Below are positions 43,167-52,393 of a DNA stretch of 64,000 nt, piece by piece (the stretch's first letter is position 1; every line of letters begins with the position of its first letter). The stretch is taken from contig NZ_JANZYP010000020.1 of NCBI RefSeq assembly GCF_025506355.1, positions 54,881-118,880 on the forward strand, read 5' to 3'. The DNA is from Sphaerisporangium corydalis (GTDB lineage: Bacteria > Actinomycetota > Actinomycetes > Streptosporangiales > Streptosporangiaceae). The notes beneath the pieces are model-generated. The model worked only from the letters and a program-made list of their open reading frames with translations, did no database searches and was not told the DNA's origin. Made by a program: the position numbers and the translations under genes.

Positions 43167-44462
43167 TCAGAGCGAGGGCAGCGCGAGGAACACCAGGACC
43201 ACGTTCAGTGCCACGATGACGGCGGTGGCGCACCCGGCGGCCACCGTGGTCGCCCGCCGGTTCACCCAGTCGCCCATCACGTCGGCGCGGCGGGTGAGCA
43301 GCAGGAGCGGGATCAGGGCGAAGGGGATGCCGAACGAGAGCACGACCTGGCTCAGCACCAGGGCGTGGGTCGGGTCCACGCCGAACGCCAGCACCGCCAG
43401 CGCGGGCACCACGGCCACCAGCCGGCGCACCGGCAGGGGGATGCGGCGGCGGAGGAAGCCCTGCATCACGACCTGCCCCGCGTACACGCCGACGCTGGAG
43501 GAGGCCAGCCCCGAGGCCAGCAGGGCGATCGCGAACAGCATCGCGGTGAGCGCGCCCGAGACCTGCGTGAACTCGGCGTACGCCCCGTGCAGCGTCGGCT
43601 CCACGCCGGGCCGCCGCAACATCGAGGCCGCGGACACCAGCATCGCCATGTTGACCAGACCGGCCACGCCCATCGCCAGCACCACGTCCATCCGCTGCAC
43701 GCGGATCAGGGTGTCGCGGTGCAGGCCGTGGTCCCCCTCGAACCGTTCCTGGGTGAGCGCCGAGTGCAGGTACACGGCGTGCGGCATCACGGTGGCCCCG
43801 ACGATGCCGGCCGCCAGCAGGAGGCTCGCCGACCCGTCGAACCGGGGGACGAGCCCGGCCGCCAGGCCACCGAGGGGGATGTCGGCGTTCAGCGTCGCGT
43901 ACAGGAAGGCCCCGACGACGATGGCGAGCAGCGCGGTGACGGCCGCCTCGAACCGCCGGTGGCGTGCCGTGCGGATCGCGAGGACGACGAAGGAGGCGAC
44001 CGCGATCAGGATGCCGCCCTGGAACATGGGCATGCCGAACAGCAGGTTGAGCGCGACCGCGCCGCCGATGAACTCGGCCAGATCCGTCATGATCACGACG
44101 ATCTCGGCCTGGAACCACAGCGCCCACACGACCGGGCGGGGGTAGTGGTCGCGGCACAACTCGGGCAGGCTGCGCCCGGTCGCGATACCGAGCTTGGCCG
44201 ACAGGTACTGCAGCAGCATCGCGACGACGTTCGCCGAAAGGACCACCCACAGCAGCAGGAACCCGAACCTCGCGCCGCTCTCCACGTTGGTGGCGAAGTT
44301 CCCCGGGTCCACGTAGGCGACGGCCGCCACGAAGGCGGGCCCCATGAGACCGACCATGCGCTGCCGCATCCGCCCCAGCGGACGGACCGGAAGCGAACCG
44401 GAGCGAGTGACCTCGTCAGAGGCCACGGGCTCCGGCCTCGAACCACGTGGAACAGGATTCAC
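43167..44462 (-). CDS. mntH: Nramp family divalent metal transporter (MntH-like)
   Basis: A 431-residue, 11-helix proton-coupled Mn2+/Fe2+ importer. The metal-site motifs are intact: AYVDPGNFATN in helix 1 (DPGN 52-55) and VMPHAVYLHSAL in helix 6 (MPH 226-228). The transport signature region GQVVMQGFLRRRIP is present near 317. GTG 44462 is preceded by GGCAGG; later Met codons at 32 or 36 are possible starts. The repeat array at 44480-44735 begins 18 bp upstream, so it must lie in the promoter or leader. No MntR box was recognised. Confidence 0.92.
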   Translation of the reverse strand: MNPVPRGSRPEPVASDEVTRSGSLPVRPLGRMRQRMVGLMGPAFVAAVAYVDPGNFATNVESGARFGFLLLWVVLSANVVAMLLQYLSAKLGIATGRSLPELCRDHYPRPVVWALWFQAEIVVIMTDLAEFIGGAVALNLLFGMPMFQGGILIAVASFVVLAIRTARHRRFEAAVTALLAIVVGAFLYATLNADIPLGGLAAGLVPRFDGSASLLLAAGIVGATVMPHAVYLHSALTQERFEGDHGLHRDTLIRVQRMDVVLAMGVAGLVNMAMLVSAASMLRRPGVEPTLHGAYAEFTQVSGALTAMLFAIALLASGLASSSVGVYAGQVVMQGFLRRRIPLPVRRLVAVVPALAVLAFGVDPTHALVLSQVVLSFGIPFALIPLLLLTRRADVMGDWVNRRATTVAAGCATAVIVALNVVLVFLALPSL

Positions 44463-44479
44463 GGTACCTGCCTTCAGCG

Positions 44480-44735
44480 TTCGAGATCGTTTCGGACTTT
44501 CAACATCGATTCCGGAACTTCAAGCCCCATCCAGACTTCAAGCCCCCATCCGGACTTCAAGCCCCCATCCGGACTTCAAGACCCGCTCGGACCTCGAAAC
44601 CCATCTGGACCTCGAAACCCATTCGGACTTCAAGACCCGTCCGGACCTCGAAACCGCTCGGACCTCGAACCCCGTCCAGACTTCGAGATCCGTTCGGACT
44701 TCGAAACCCGTCCAGACTTCAAGGCCCATCCGGAC
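44480..44735. repeat. Degenerate 18-bp tandem repeat array upstream of mntH
   Basis: About 14 consecutive units with consensus TTCAAGACCCRTCCGGAC run from 44480 to 44735. Most are 18 bp, with single units of 17, 19 (two) and 21 bp. A decayed fifteenth unit follows to about 44753. The 19-bp and 17-bp units break any reading frame, so the array is not a protein repeat, although short hexapeptide frames appear. No spacers are present, so it is not a CRISPR. It occupies the space between the mntH start and the DUF4184 gene and may act as a regulator-binding array or be a neutral minisatellite. Confidence 0.9.
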
Positions 44736-45002
44736 CTCGCGGCCGGCGCGGACCCAGACTCGAGGACACCACCGCCGGCGTGCCCCATCCCCCTGTTTGT
44801 ACTGCCTGAATACGCTTACGTAACTAGTCGGCCACGCTACGTGATCCTAACCCCCCAAAGATCAATCCCCCTGCCGCCACACGTCCCCCACCTCCACACC
44901 ACCGTCCCCCGGCTTTCCCACCCCCAGAATCGTCACCCCTCGCTTCACACGAACCCCACCCCCGGGGAATCCCACACCACTTTTCACGGCTGACAATGGG
45001 GA
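44736..45002. other. Non-coding region between the repeat array and the DUF4184 gene
   Basis: A C-rich stretch follows the repeats, with AT-richer sequence around 44795-44830 (ttgtactgcctgaatacgct) that could hold the promoter for either direction. No gene is supported here. Confidence 0.5.
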
Positions 45003-45827
45003 GTGCCGTTCACCGTGAGCCATGCCGTCGTCGCCCTCCCGCTGGCCCGATGGCTGCCGGCGTCCGCGGTGGCGACCGGGGCGATGATCCCCGACCTGCC
45101 GTACTACGTGCCGCTGCCCTTCTCCTCGCAGGTGACGCACAGCTGGTGGGGCGCCGTCCTGGTGGACCTGCCCACCGGACTCGCCGCCCTGGTCCTCTTC
45201 CACCTGGTCCTGCGGGCCCCGCTGACCGCCCTGACCCCCGCGAACCTCCGCGCCCGCCTCCCCGACCACCAAGGCACGCACCCCCGTCCAGTCACCACAC
45301 CACTGAACGACCGGTGGAAGGCGGTGGTGGCCGCGCTGCTGACCGGCGCGGCGACTCACCTGCTCTGGGATGGTTTCACGCACTTCGACGGGTTCGCCGT
45401 CACCCGATGGGCGGCGCTGCGCGAGCCGGTCGTCGGAGTACATCGCGTGTTCAATGTGGTGATGTACGCCAGCTCCCTCGGCGGCATCGCCACCCTGGCA
45501 ATCTGGTTCACCACCTGGTACCGCCGCACCCCACTCCACCCGCACCCCCCGGCCGGAACAGCGGCCCGGCCACGCGTACTGGTCCTCGCGGTCGCATCGG
45601 CGGCGGCCATCGCGGGCGCCGCTCTCCGAGTCTTCGACGACAGCGCGACGGCGAGCCTCTACGACCTGGTACGCGGCGCCCTCCTAGGAGCGACCACCGG
45701 CTTCACCGCCGCCATGGCCGCCTACATCGCCATCTGGCACACCCACAAAGCCACCCGCCGCCGACTCCCCCCACCCCCGGAAACAACAACCGGACAGAAA
45801 GGCGCACGCCCCCACCCACCCGCCTGA
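45003..45827 (+). CDS. DUF4184 family membrane protein
   Basis: A 274-residue membrane protein. It begins PFTVSHAVVALPLARWLPAS, the typical DUF4184 N-terminus, and contains IPDLPYYVPL and a conserved THLLWDGFTH segment (near 118-127) reminiscent of the metal-binding His/Asp motifs of YdjM-like membrane hydrolases. Six or so helices are visible, with a Pro/Thr-rich C-terminal tail. GTG start, no convincing ribosome binding site. Function unknown. Confidence 0.8.
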   Translation: MPFTVSHAVVALPLARWLPASAVATGAMIPDLPYYVPLPFSSQVTHSWWGAVLVDLPTGLAALVLFHLVLRAPLTALTPANLRARLPDHQGTHPRPVTTPLNDRWKAVVAALLTGAATHLLWDGFTHFDGFAVTRWAALREPVVGVHRVFNVVMYASSLGGIATLAIWFTTWYRRTPLHPHPPAGTAARPRVLVLAVASAAAIAGAALRVFDDSATASLYDLVRGALLGATTGFTAAMAAYIAIWHTHKATRRRLPPPPETTTGQKGARPHPPA

Positions 45828-45855
45828 CCCCTGAAATGGCGCCTCAGCGCGGGGC

Positions 45856-46176
45856 TCAATCGAGGGCTTTCTCCAGTTGGGCCTTGGTCATGCTGGAGCG
45901 GCCCTTGATGTTGCGACGCTTGGCTTCGGCGTAGAGCTGTTCCTTGGTGCGCCCGCCCGCCCCAGAATGCGAGCGAAGCCCCCCGCGCCGGGAGGACGAG
46001 ATGTCCTGGATCGAGGTACGGCTGGCGGTGCGCGACTCCCCCGCGCGGGCCCGCTCCTTGTTCACCGTACGGGCCGCGATCTCCGCGGCCAGCTCGTCGC
46101 TCTTCCCGCGCTGCTTGACGCTTTCCTTGATGTGCTCGTACTGCCGTTCCCGCTTAGGACTGGAACCCCGCGGCAT
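45856..46176 (-). CDS. Small basic protein with Rho-N/SAP-like C-terminus
   Basis: A 106-residue, Lys/Arg-rich protein widely found in actinomycetes, often labelled plasmid stabilisation protein without proof. The N-terminal half RERQYEHIKESVKQRGKSDE resembles ChaB-type helices, and the C-terminal TKEQLYAEAKRRNIKGRSSM plus TKAQLEKALD is a Rho N-terminal/SAP-like helical motif that can bind nucleic acid. ATG 46176 follows GGAGGTGG. The middle (RTASRTSIQDISSSRRGG) is probably disordered. Confidence 0.78.
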   Translation of the reverse strand: MPRGSSPKRERQYEHIKESVKQRGKSDELAAEIAARTVNKERARAGESRTASRTSIQDISSSRRGGLRSHSGAGGRTKEQLYAEAKRRNIKGRSSMTKAQLEKALD

Positions 46177-46276
46177 GCCCGCCACCTCCCGATCTCCACA
46201 CCCTTCCACGCACACCGCTACCCCCACCACCCCACCTCACACACCCCTCCCGAACCGTCAACCCCCCGCGAGGCGG

Positions 46277-48202
46277 TCAGCGGGGGCGGTAGCAGCAGTG
46301 GGTGCCGGTTTCTATGGTGGCTTGGAGTTCGTGGCCGATGGTGGGGTCGAGTTTGGTGATGCGGTCGAGGGCGCGGCGGATGGCCTTGCCGACGGAGGTG
46401 CGGGCGCGTTCCTGGCTGACGGTGGAGGGGCGTGGCCGGTCGGCCAGGCCGGTGGCGCCGGCCAGTTCGTCGACGAGGCGGTCGCGCTCGGCGCGCACGG
46501 CGGACGCGCGCTCGGGGTCGTCCGACGCCTCGCGCTCATCGATCTCGTCCTGAAGCGCTGAGAGCCGCCGCTTGTAGTCGGTCATGGCCCGCTCGTCCAA
46601 GGGCGGCCGGTCAGGTCCGTCGCCGTGGGCGGCACCGACCGTCAGAAGGCCCGCCGCGAGGTCGATGACGGAGATCTCGTGGCCGGGGTTCGCGAGCAGG
46701 CAGGCCAGGTGGCCCATCCCCACGCTGTCGCCGACGCGGACCGCCCGGCCGCTCATTTCGAGCTGCCATTCCCCGCCCCGGCGATGGGCCACCACCGGAG
46801 TGATCCAGCCGCCGTCGTCGGGAAGCGGTTTCCTGACCGGCATAGCCATGCCCAGCGCCAGCGCCTCGCCCGCCGCGAGCCCGAGCTCCCGGCGCGACGT
46901 CTCGTCGGCCGGGCCGTCACGGAGCGCCAGCGCCTCCCCCAGGCGCGCGCGGGAGAGGACCACGGCCGGCCAGTGCCCGAGCGCCATGTTGTCGTGTACG
47001 GCGGCCCGCAGGTGTTCCACGGCCTTGTCCGCGTTTCCGCAGTTCAGCGCGGCCATGCCCAGGGAGTGGTGTACCGACCCCAGGCAGGTGACCCCCACGC
47101 TGGCGATCATGGGGAGGTGCGCGTACGGGGTCAGCAGGGTGTACACCTTGGCCGAGGTCTCGGTGTCGTCGAGGGAGTACGCGGCCTCGGCGACGCCGTA
47201 CATCGTCACGAGCCAGCAGGACGAGCGCGGCACCTCCGCCAGGTCGCTGCCGCACAGCCGGGCCAGCATGCTCTCCGCCAGGCGCCGTTCCCCGGCCGCC
47301 GCGGCCGCCGCCGCCAGGATCGCGAAGAAGGAATTGTCCCGCGCGCCGAGCAACGGCGAGTTGACCGCCTCGGACAGTGCCGGGAGCATCTCGGCGAGAC
47401 GCCCCTGGTACCAGCGGATCGTCCCTATCTGACCGATGTGCCGCGCCTTGGCCGTGGGGTCGTCGGCCGCCGCCCCGCGTTCGGCGCAGGCGGTGGCCAG
47501 GGCCTCGGCCTGCTCCAACCGGCCGGTCCTGATGCCGAGCATCGCCTCGATCCCGCTGACGACGTACCCGACCGCGAGGTTCTCGTCGCGGTCGACCCGG
47601 GCGCGCAGTTCCTCCAGCGCGCGCTCTGCTTGGGGGTCGGCCCGCAGGAACAGGTCGACGGTCCGCGACATCAGCCCCATCAGCAGGTCGCTGCGCCGCC
47701 CGGTGCGGGGCGCCTCGCCGATCATCTCCTCGGCCAGTTCCGCCCGCAGTGCCGCGTGCTGGGGTCCGAGCAGGCAGTGGTGGGCCATCCTCAGGATCTC
47801 GACCAGCGCCACCGCGTCGCCCGAGCTCCTCGCCTCGGCGACCATGGAGAGGATCCCCTCGTGGGCGCCCGTGAGGAAGACCTCCTCGGCGGCCAGCCTG
47901 GCCCGCAGCCGCAACGCCAGCGTGCTCCGCGGGTCGATCAGCGACAGGGCGCGCCGCTGCCTGGCGCGCACCTGGGCGGTGTCCACGGCCGTCCGGTGCT
48001 CGTGCACCCACAGCCCGCTGAGGCCCAGGACGGCGTACGCCATCGCCACCGCGTCGTTCCGTCGCTCGGCCTCGCGGTAGGCGACGTCGAACCACTTGCG
48101 TCCGGTACCGAGGTCACCCTGCGCGTACAGCGCGCGTTCCCCCGCCAGGAGCGACAACTGGATGTCGTCCTGACCGGCGTCCGCCTCCAGTCCCGTGGTC
48201 AT
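46277..48202 (-). CDS. Large TPR-type protein with C-terminal winged-helix-like module
   Basis: A 641-residue protein. Residues 1-455 are alpha-helical with repeated Ala/Leu/Arg patterns of tetratricopeptide type. The region from about 475 (GEWQLEMSGRAVRVGDSVGM, then ACLLANPGHEISVIDLAAG) resembles the C-terminal winged-helix-like module that follows ATPase-TPR blocks in large actinobacterial regulators. The end (VGKAIRRALDRITKLDPTIG and ETGTHCCYRPR) is likewise typical of that group. No AAA+ domain or N-terminal DNA-binding domain is present, so it looks like a regulator stripped to its sensor/output parts. AGGAAAGG precedes the ATG. Function unknown. Confidence 0.7.
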   Translation of the reverse strand: MTTGLEADAGQDDIQLSLLAGERALYAQGDLGTGRKWFDVAYREAERRNDAVAMAYAVLGLSGLWVHEHRTAVDTAQVRARQRRALSLIDPRSTLALRLRARLAAEEVFLTGAHEGILSMVAEARSSGDAVALVEILRMAHHCLLGPQHAALRAELAEEMIGEAPRTGRRSDLLMGLMSRTVDLFLRADPQAERALEELRARVDRDENLAVGYVVSGIEAMLGIRTGRLEQAEALATACAERGAAADDPTAKARHIGQIGTIRWYQGRLAEMLPALSEAVNSPLLGARDNSFFAILAAAAAAAGERRLAESMLARLCGSDLAEVPRSSCWLVTMYGVAEAAYSLDDTETSAKVYTLLTPYAHLPMIASVGVTCLGSVHHSLGMAALNCGNADKAVEHLRAAVHDNMALGHWPAVVLSRARLGEALALRDGPADETSRRELGLAAGEALALGMAMPVRKPLPDDGGWITPVVAHRRGGEWQLEMSGRAVRVGDSVGMGHLACLLANPGHEISVIDLAAGLLTVGAAHGDGPDRPPLDERAMTDYKRRLSALQDEIDEREASDDPERASAVRAERDRLVDELAGATGLADRPRPSTVSQERARTSVGKAIRRALDRITKLDPTIGHELQATIETGTHCCYRPR

Positions 48203-48375
48203 AGGCGTCCTTTCCTGGCTGCCTGGGAGACCCCGAACCCATACTTAAGCGTCAGCTCCCCCCACTTCCACGTCGAATTGCACATTCGATAAACAACCGC
48301 GACCAGCCGGTGCCCGAACGCCACGCGCCGGTCGGTACCACCTGCACGCGGGCCCTGACCGCGCGTGCCCGGGGG

Positions 48376-49374
48376 TCAGCTTGACTGGCGGGGGAGGCCG
48401 GGGGGGTTGATCTGGGAGGTGGGGATCGCTTCGTTGGACAGGCCCCAGCGGGCGAGGACCTCCTGGTACTTTCCGGTCTTGATGACCGTGTTGAGGGCCT
48501 CGTTGAGGGGTTTGACCAGGCCGTTGTCCTTCTTGGTCATCGCGGCGATGAGGCCCTGGAGGTCGGGGCCCGCGCCCGAGGCGGTGCCGACGATACGGGA
48601 GTCGCCGCTCACCGCGATGTTGTAGGCGATGGTCGGGTTCGGCCCGAAGTAGGCCTGGATGCGGCCCGACTTCAGTGCGAGCAGGGCGTCGCCGTACTTG
48701 GTGTAGTACTGGATCTCGGCCGGTGCGAGACCGGCCTCCTTGTTCTGTTCGTCCCAGTCGAGCAGGACCTTCTCCTGGTTGGTGCCCGACCCCACGGAGA
48801 CGCGCAGCCCGGCGATGTCGGCGGGCTTGGTGATCGCCTTGATGGGACTGTTCGCCGGGACCTGCCAGGCGAGCTGGTCCACGCGGTAGGTGGCGAAGTC
48901 GTAGAGGTCCTTGCGCTCTTCGGTGACGGTGACGTTGTTGAAGACGGCCTCCAGCTTCCCGGACTTCGCACCGAGAAAGAGGTTCTCCCAGGAGCTGATC
49001 TCCGGTTTCAGTTCCAGGCCGAGGACGTCGGCCACGAGCTGGGCGATGTCGGTCTCCACGCCGATGAACGTCGTGTCGTCGTCGGCGAGGAAGTTCAGCG
49101 GCGGGGCGCCCTCGCCGCTGTAGCCGACGACGAGCTTGCCGTCCGCCGCGACGGCGGGGGGCACCTTCGCGGCGATGGCGTCGACCTTCTCCGCGCGTAC
49201 GCGGTTCTGGTCGGGGCCGGTGTTGATCTTTTTGCCCGCCACGTTCGCGGCGTTCGTGGCGGCGTTCGTCCCGGCGGCCTTGGGCGGGACCGCCGGCTCG
49301 GTGCCGCACGCGGCGACGGCGAGGGCCAGGAGGAGTGCGGGCATGACGGAGGCCCGCCTGGGAGAGAGGCGCAT
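48376..49374 (-). CDS. Amino-acid-type ABC substrate-binding lipoprotein, family 3
   Basis: A 332-residue family 3 (GlnH/ArtJ/TcyA-like) binding protein. A signal peptide ends at lipobox Cys23 (LALAVAACG), followed by an Ala/Asn/Thr linker. Motifs are FIGVETDIAQLVADVLGLEL, GKLEAVFNNVTVTEERKDLYDF and GLRVSVGSGTNQEKVLLDW. It supplies a small amino acid or sulphur compound to the permease and ATPase upstream in the same operon and is the last gene of the run. Confidence 0.92.
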   Translation of the reverse strand: MRLSPRRASVMPALLLALAVAACGTEPAVPPKAAGTNAATNAANVAGKKINTGPDQNRVRAEKVDAIAAKVPPAVAADGKLVVGYSGEGAPPLNFLADDDTTFIGVETDIAQLVADVLGLELKPEISSWENLFLGAKSGKLEAVFNNVTVTEERKDLYDFATYRVDQLAWQVPANSPIKAITKPADIAGLRVSVGSGTNQEKVLLDWDEQNKEAGLAPAEIQYYTKYGDALLALKSGRIQAYFGPNPTIAYNIAVSGDSRIVGTASGAGPDLQGLIAAMTKKDNGLVKPLNEALNTVIKTGKYQEVLARWGLSNEAIPTSQINPPGLPRQSS

Positions 49375-49388
49375 GAGGGTTCCTAGGG

Positions 49389-50150
49389 TCAGAGGACTTT
49401 GCCGATGAAGGCGCGGGTGCGTTCGTGGCGGGGACCGTCGAGGACCTGGGACGGCGGCCCCTGTTCGAGGATCAGGCCGGCGTCCATGAAGACGACGGTG
49501 TCGGCCACCTCGCGGGCGAAGCCGATCTCGTGGGTGACGACGAGCATGGTCGTGCCGCTGCGGGCCAGGTCCTTCATCACTTCCAGGACCTCGCCGACGA
49601 GTTCGGGGTCGAGCGCCGAGGTCGGCTCGTCGAACAGCAGGACCTTGGGCTCCAGTGCCAGCGCCCGGGCGATGGCCACCCGCTGCTGCTGGCCACCCGA
49701 CAGGGTGCGCGGGTAGGCGCCGGCCTTCTCCGCCAGGCCCACGCGGTCGAGCAGCCGGGTCACCAGGGCGTCGACCTCGGCCCGTGGCCGCCTCTGGGCC
49801 GAGAGCGGCGCCTCGGCCACGTTCTGCCGCACGGTGAGGTGCGGGAAGAGGTTGAAGTTCTGGAAGACGAACCCGATCTTCGTACGCTGCCGGAGGATCT
49901 CCCGCTCGTGCAGTTCGTGCAGCCGGTCGCCCGACCGCCGGTAGCCGAGCAGCTCGCCCTCGATCTCGACGGTGCCCGACTCCACCTTCTCCAGATGGTT
50001 GATCGTGCGGAGCAACGTCGACTTACCCGATCCGGACGGGCCGAGGATCACGGCCACCTCGCCCTGCCGCACGCTCAGGCTCACTCCGCGCAGCACGTGC
50101 AGCGGGCCGAAACTCTTGTGCACGTCGCGCAGCTCCACCATCGCCGTCAC
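49389..50150 (-). CDS. Amino-acid-type ABC transporter ATP-binding protein
   Basis: A 253-residue GlnQ-like ATPase: Walker [13 protein letters not shown]-loop [12 protein letters not shown], signature [15 protein letters not shown], Walker [13 protein letters not shown] and H-loop VTHEIGF. The GTG start overlaps the permease stop (GTGA), and the binding protein starts 14 bp after its stop. It energises the uptake system. Confidence 0.95.
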   Translation of the reverse strand: MTAMVELRDVHKSFGPLHVLRGVSLSVRQGEVAVILGPSGSGKSTLLRTINHLEKVESGTVEIEGELLGYRRSGDRLHELHEREILRQRTKIGFVFQNFNLFPHLTVRQNVAEAPLSAQRRPRAEVDALVTRLLDRVGLAEKAGAYPRTLSGGQQQRVAIARALALEPKVLLFDEPTSALDPELVGEVLEVMKDLARSGTTMLVVTHEIGFAREVADTVVFMDAGLILEQGPPSQVLDGPRHERTRAFIGKVL

Positions 50151-51016
50151 GAGCGTCCCCTGCCGTAGTGGCGCTCGACGTAAAACTGCGCGGCCGACAG
50201 CGCCGTGGTCAGGGCCAGGTACCAGACGGCCGCCACCAGGAGCAGGGCCATCACCCTGCCGTTGCGCATGTAGATCACCTGCACCTGGTAGAACAGCTCG
50301 GGCAGCGCCATGATGTAGACGACGGACGTGCCCTTGACCAGGCCGATGATCTCGTTGCCCGCGTTCGGCACGATGGTCCGCATCGCCTGCGGCAGGATGA
50401 TCCGGAACAGCCGCCGCACGCGCGGGATGCCCAGCGCCGCCGCGGCCTCCCGCTGGCCCGGGTCCACCGACAGCAGCCCGCCCCGCACGATCTCGGCGGC
50501 GTACGCGGCCTGGTGCAGCGCCAGGCCGAGGGCCGCGGCGGTCAGCGGGCCGATGAGGTCCATGGTGCCGACGTCGAAGAAGGCGGGCCCGAAGGGGACC
50601 CCGAACGACAGCCGCGGGTACAGCAGCGCCAGGTTGTACCAGAACAGCAGTTGCAGGATCAACGGGACGGACCGGAAGAGCCAGACGTACCCCCAGGCCA
50701 CCGACGACAGCAGCCGGTTGGGCGACAGGCGCATGAGGGCCAGCACGGTGCCCAGGGCGAACCCGAGGACGATGCCGAGCGCGGTCAGCTCAAGGGTGAG
50801 CACCACCGAGCGCAGGACCGAGGGGGCGAACAGGTACTCCCCGACGACCTCCCACTCCCACGCGGGGTTGGTGAAGAGCGAGTTGGCCGCCATCGCGAAC
50901 AGCAGCAGGGCGAGGGCGCTCGCCGCCCAGCGCAGCGGATGGCGGGTCGGGACGACCCTGAGCGAGATCTCGTCCCGCCGGGCGGCCGGCGCCGCCTGGG
51001 TGCCGGAGAGCGTCAT
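50147..51016 (-). CDS. Amino-acid-type ABC transporter permease
   Basis: A 289-residue permease of the His/Glu/Gln/Arg/opine family. The coupling motif is [20 protein letters not shown] near residues 200-219, and the [23 protein letters not shown] segment ([19 protein letters not shown]) follows. ATG 51016 is preceded by GGTGGGA and overlaps the stop of the upstream remnant gene (ATGA), so its translation may depend on that remnant. Confidence 0.93.
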   Translation of the reverse strand: MTLSGTQAAPAARRDEISLRVVPTRHPLRWAASALALLLFAMAANSLFTNPAWEWEVVGEYLFAPSVLRSVVLTLELTALGIVLGFALGTVLALMRLSPNRLLSSVAWGYVWLFRSVPLILQLLFWYNLALLYPRLSFGVPFGPAFFDVGTMDLIGPLTAAALGLALHQAAYAAEIVRGGLLSVDPGQREAAAALGIPRVRRLFRIILPQAMRTIVPNAGNEIIGLVKGTSVVYIMALPELFYQVQVIYMRNGRVMALLLVAAVWYLALTTALSAAQFYVERHYGRGRS

Positions 51017-51237
51017 GATCCCACCGAGCCGGGTACGGCCGCCCTGTCGCGGTCCCGTCCGGCGACCCCCTCCCGGACCAGGGGGATCACCGTGAAGGCG
51101 TGGTGCTTCTGGTCGAGTGTGGCGGACGTCTTGAGGGCGCGGCGGAGCGTGTACTGCTTGTCGAACGAGGGACCGGAGCACGGCGAGGTTTCGGAGCCGT
51201 CGTCGGTCCCGCCGATGCCGAGGAACTCGACGGGCAT
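51013..51237 (-). pseudogene. Internally deleted LLM-class flavin monooxygenase, kept as a short in-frame gene
   Basis: The 74-residue product begins MPVEFLGIGGTDDGSETSPC and FDKQYTLR, the N-terminus of LLM-class (SsuD-like) flavin monooxygenases. It then jumps to KTSATLDQ, which belongs about 60 residues further on in the family, and ends with VIPLVREGVAGRD, like the family's C-terminus. The enzyme core, some 300 residues, is missing. The frame, ribosome binding site (AAAGGCGG) and ATGA overlap with the permease gene are intact. It cannot be an active monooxygenase. It suggests that this transporter once fed a sulphonate or similar substrate to the enzyme. Confidence 0.65.
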
Positions 51238-51295
51238 GAGGGGCCGCCTTTCTGGGGCGATGTACACGCTCACCTCAACACAACCCGCACATTCC

Positions 51296-51321
51296 CGTCA
51301 AGACCTACTTGTTTAGTAGGT
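51296..51321 (-). promoter_or_regulatory. Operator/-35 region of the amino-acid-type ABC operon
   Basis: ACCTACT-TGTTT-AGTAGGT (51303-51321) is a perfect 7-bp inverted repeat that abuts TTGACG on the minus strand (51301-51296). It lies 66 bp upstream of the remnant gene start. On the plus strand it is followed by TTTTT, so it could also be read as a terminator, but no rightward gene ends here. I did not find a clear -10 box. Confidence 0.5.
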
Positions 51322-51331
51322 TTTTACGCGA

Positions 51332-52393
51332 TCAGCCCGGCAGGACGTACTCAACGATCGCCGGTGAAGAGCTGCCGACGAACGCGGCCGTGCCGACATA
51401 GACGGCCTTGATCCGATGGATCCCGGCGGGAAGCGTGGCGATGTTCAGGACCGCGCGCCCCGTACCGTCGAGAGCGACGGCGCCGAGGATGGTCTTCTGG
51501 CCGTCGGTGAACACCACCAGGCCCGTCGGGATCGCCGTGCCGGTCGTGGTCTTCACCGTGGCGACGATGCTGACACGCTGGCTCACCGGTGTGGGGTTCG
51601 CAGAAGACGTCAGCGTGATGGCGGTGCTGGTGGCCGACTCGCCGCAGCTCGGGCGGGTGATCGTGTCAGTGTCCAGTGTCACCGCGGCTGTGCGTGCCAG
51701 GGCCCGGCCTTCCACGATGACGCCGGTCGTGACGGTGATCGAAGCCTGGGCCAGGATGTTCCCTCGCAGGGTGGAGTTGGTGCCGAGCGTGGCGGAGCTG
51801 CCGACCAGCCAGAACACGTTGCACGCCTGCGCGCCGTTGACGAGGGTCACGTCGCTCGCCGACGCCGTGATCAGTGTGGACGCGGCCTTGAAGATGAACA
51901 CGGCGTTCGGGTCGCCCTGGGCGTCGAGGGTCAGCGTTCCGGTGATCCCGAACGTGCCCGCGGGAGAGTCGTACACGCCTGGTGTCTTGGTGCCGCCGCC
52001 GAGTTCCACCGGGACGGTCGCGGTGACCGGGCGCGCGGTGGCGTCGTCGAACGCGGTGGAGAGGTCGTTCTTGGCCTGCAGCGCGACGGCGTCGGCCACG
52101 TGTGCGGCTCCGCTGACATGCCCGGGGGGAAAGCCGGTCACCGAGGTGCCCGGGCTCAGCCCGAGATCACCGTTGACCGTGGTGGGGCCGGTGTTGGTGA
52201 CCGTCGACCCGGCGAGGACCGCGAAGGCGGCGGCGGCCCCCAGCGGTACGGGCGGCGGCGTGGCCGCTCTCGCGCCGACGGGCCCGGCCACACCGAACAG
52301 GACACTGGTCGCACAGGTCAGAACCAAGGCGCGTACCAGCCGGGATGGTGAGGTGACCCCGCGGACGGCGCCTGTGAGACCTCTTGTCGCCAT
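51332..52393 (-). CDS. Secreted ice-binding family (DUF3494) protein with Ig-like domain
   Basis: A 353-residue secreted protein. The signal peptide covers about 45 residues, ending near VGARAATP. Residues 47-245 form the DUF3494 ice-binding beta-solenoid, with [20 protein letters not shown], then [19 protein letters not shown] and [20 protein letters not shown]. The C-terminal 100 residues ([20 protein letters not shown], then [16 protein letters not shown]) are a bacterial Ig-like repeat. In actinomycetes such proteins are usually surface adhesin-like, and true ice binding is not implied. AGGAAG precedes ATG 52393. Confidence 0.9.
   Translation of the reverse strand: MATRGLTGAVRGVTSPSRLVRALVLTCATSVLFGVAGPVGARAATPPPVPLGAAAAFAVLAGSTVTNTGPTTVNGDLGLSPGTSVTGFPPGHVSGAAHVADAVALQAKNDLSTAFDDATARPVTATVPVELGGGTKTPGVYDSPAGTFGITGTLTLDAQGDPNAVFIFKAASTLITASASDVTLVNGAQACNVFWLVGSSATLGTNSTLRGNILAQASITVTTGVIVEGRALARTAAVTLDTDTITRPSCGESATSTAITLTSSANPTPVSQRVSIVATVKTTTGTAIPTGLVVFTDGQKTILGAVALDGTGRAVLNIATLPAGIHRIKAVYVGTAAFVGSSSPAIVEYVLPG

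Noticed and set aside
44480..44735. Possible CRISPR array.
   Set aside because: Units are contiguous with no unique spacers and there are no cas genes; it is a simple tandem repeat.
44447..44823. Possible hexapeptide-repeat protein encoded by the 18-bp repeats.
   Set aside because: Units of 17, 19 and 21 bp shift the frame repeatedly, and there is no credible start or ribosome binding site.
51303..51325. Rho-independent terminator on the plus strand (hairpin plus TTTTT).
   Set aside because: No rightward gene ends upstream of it; its contact with a minus-strand TTGACG box makes an operator more likely, although a dual role is not excluded.
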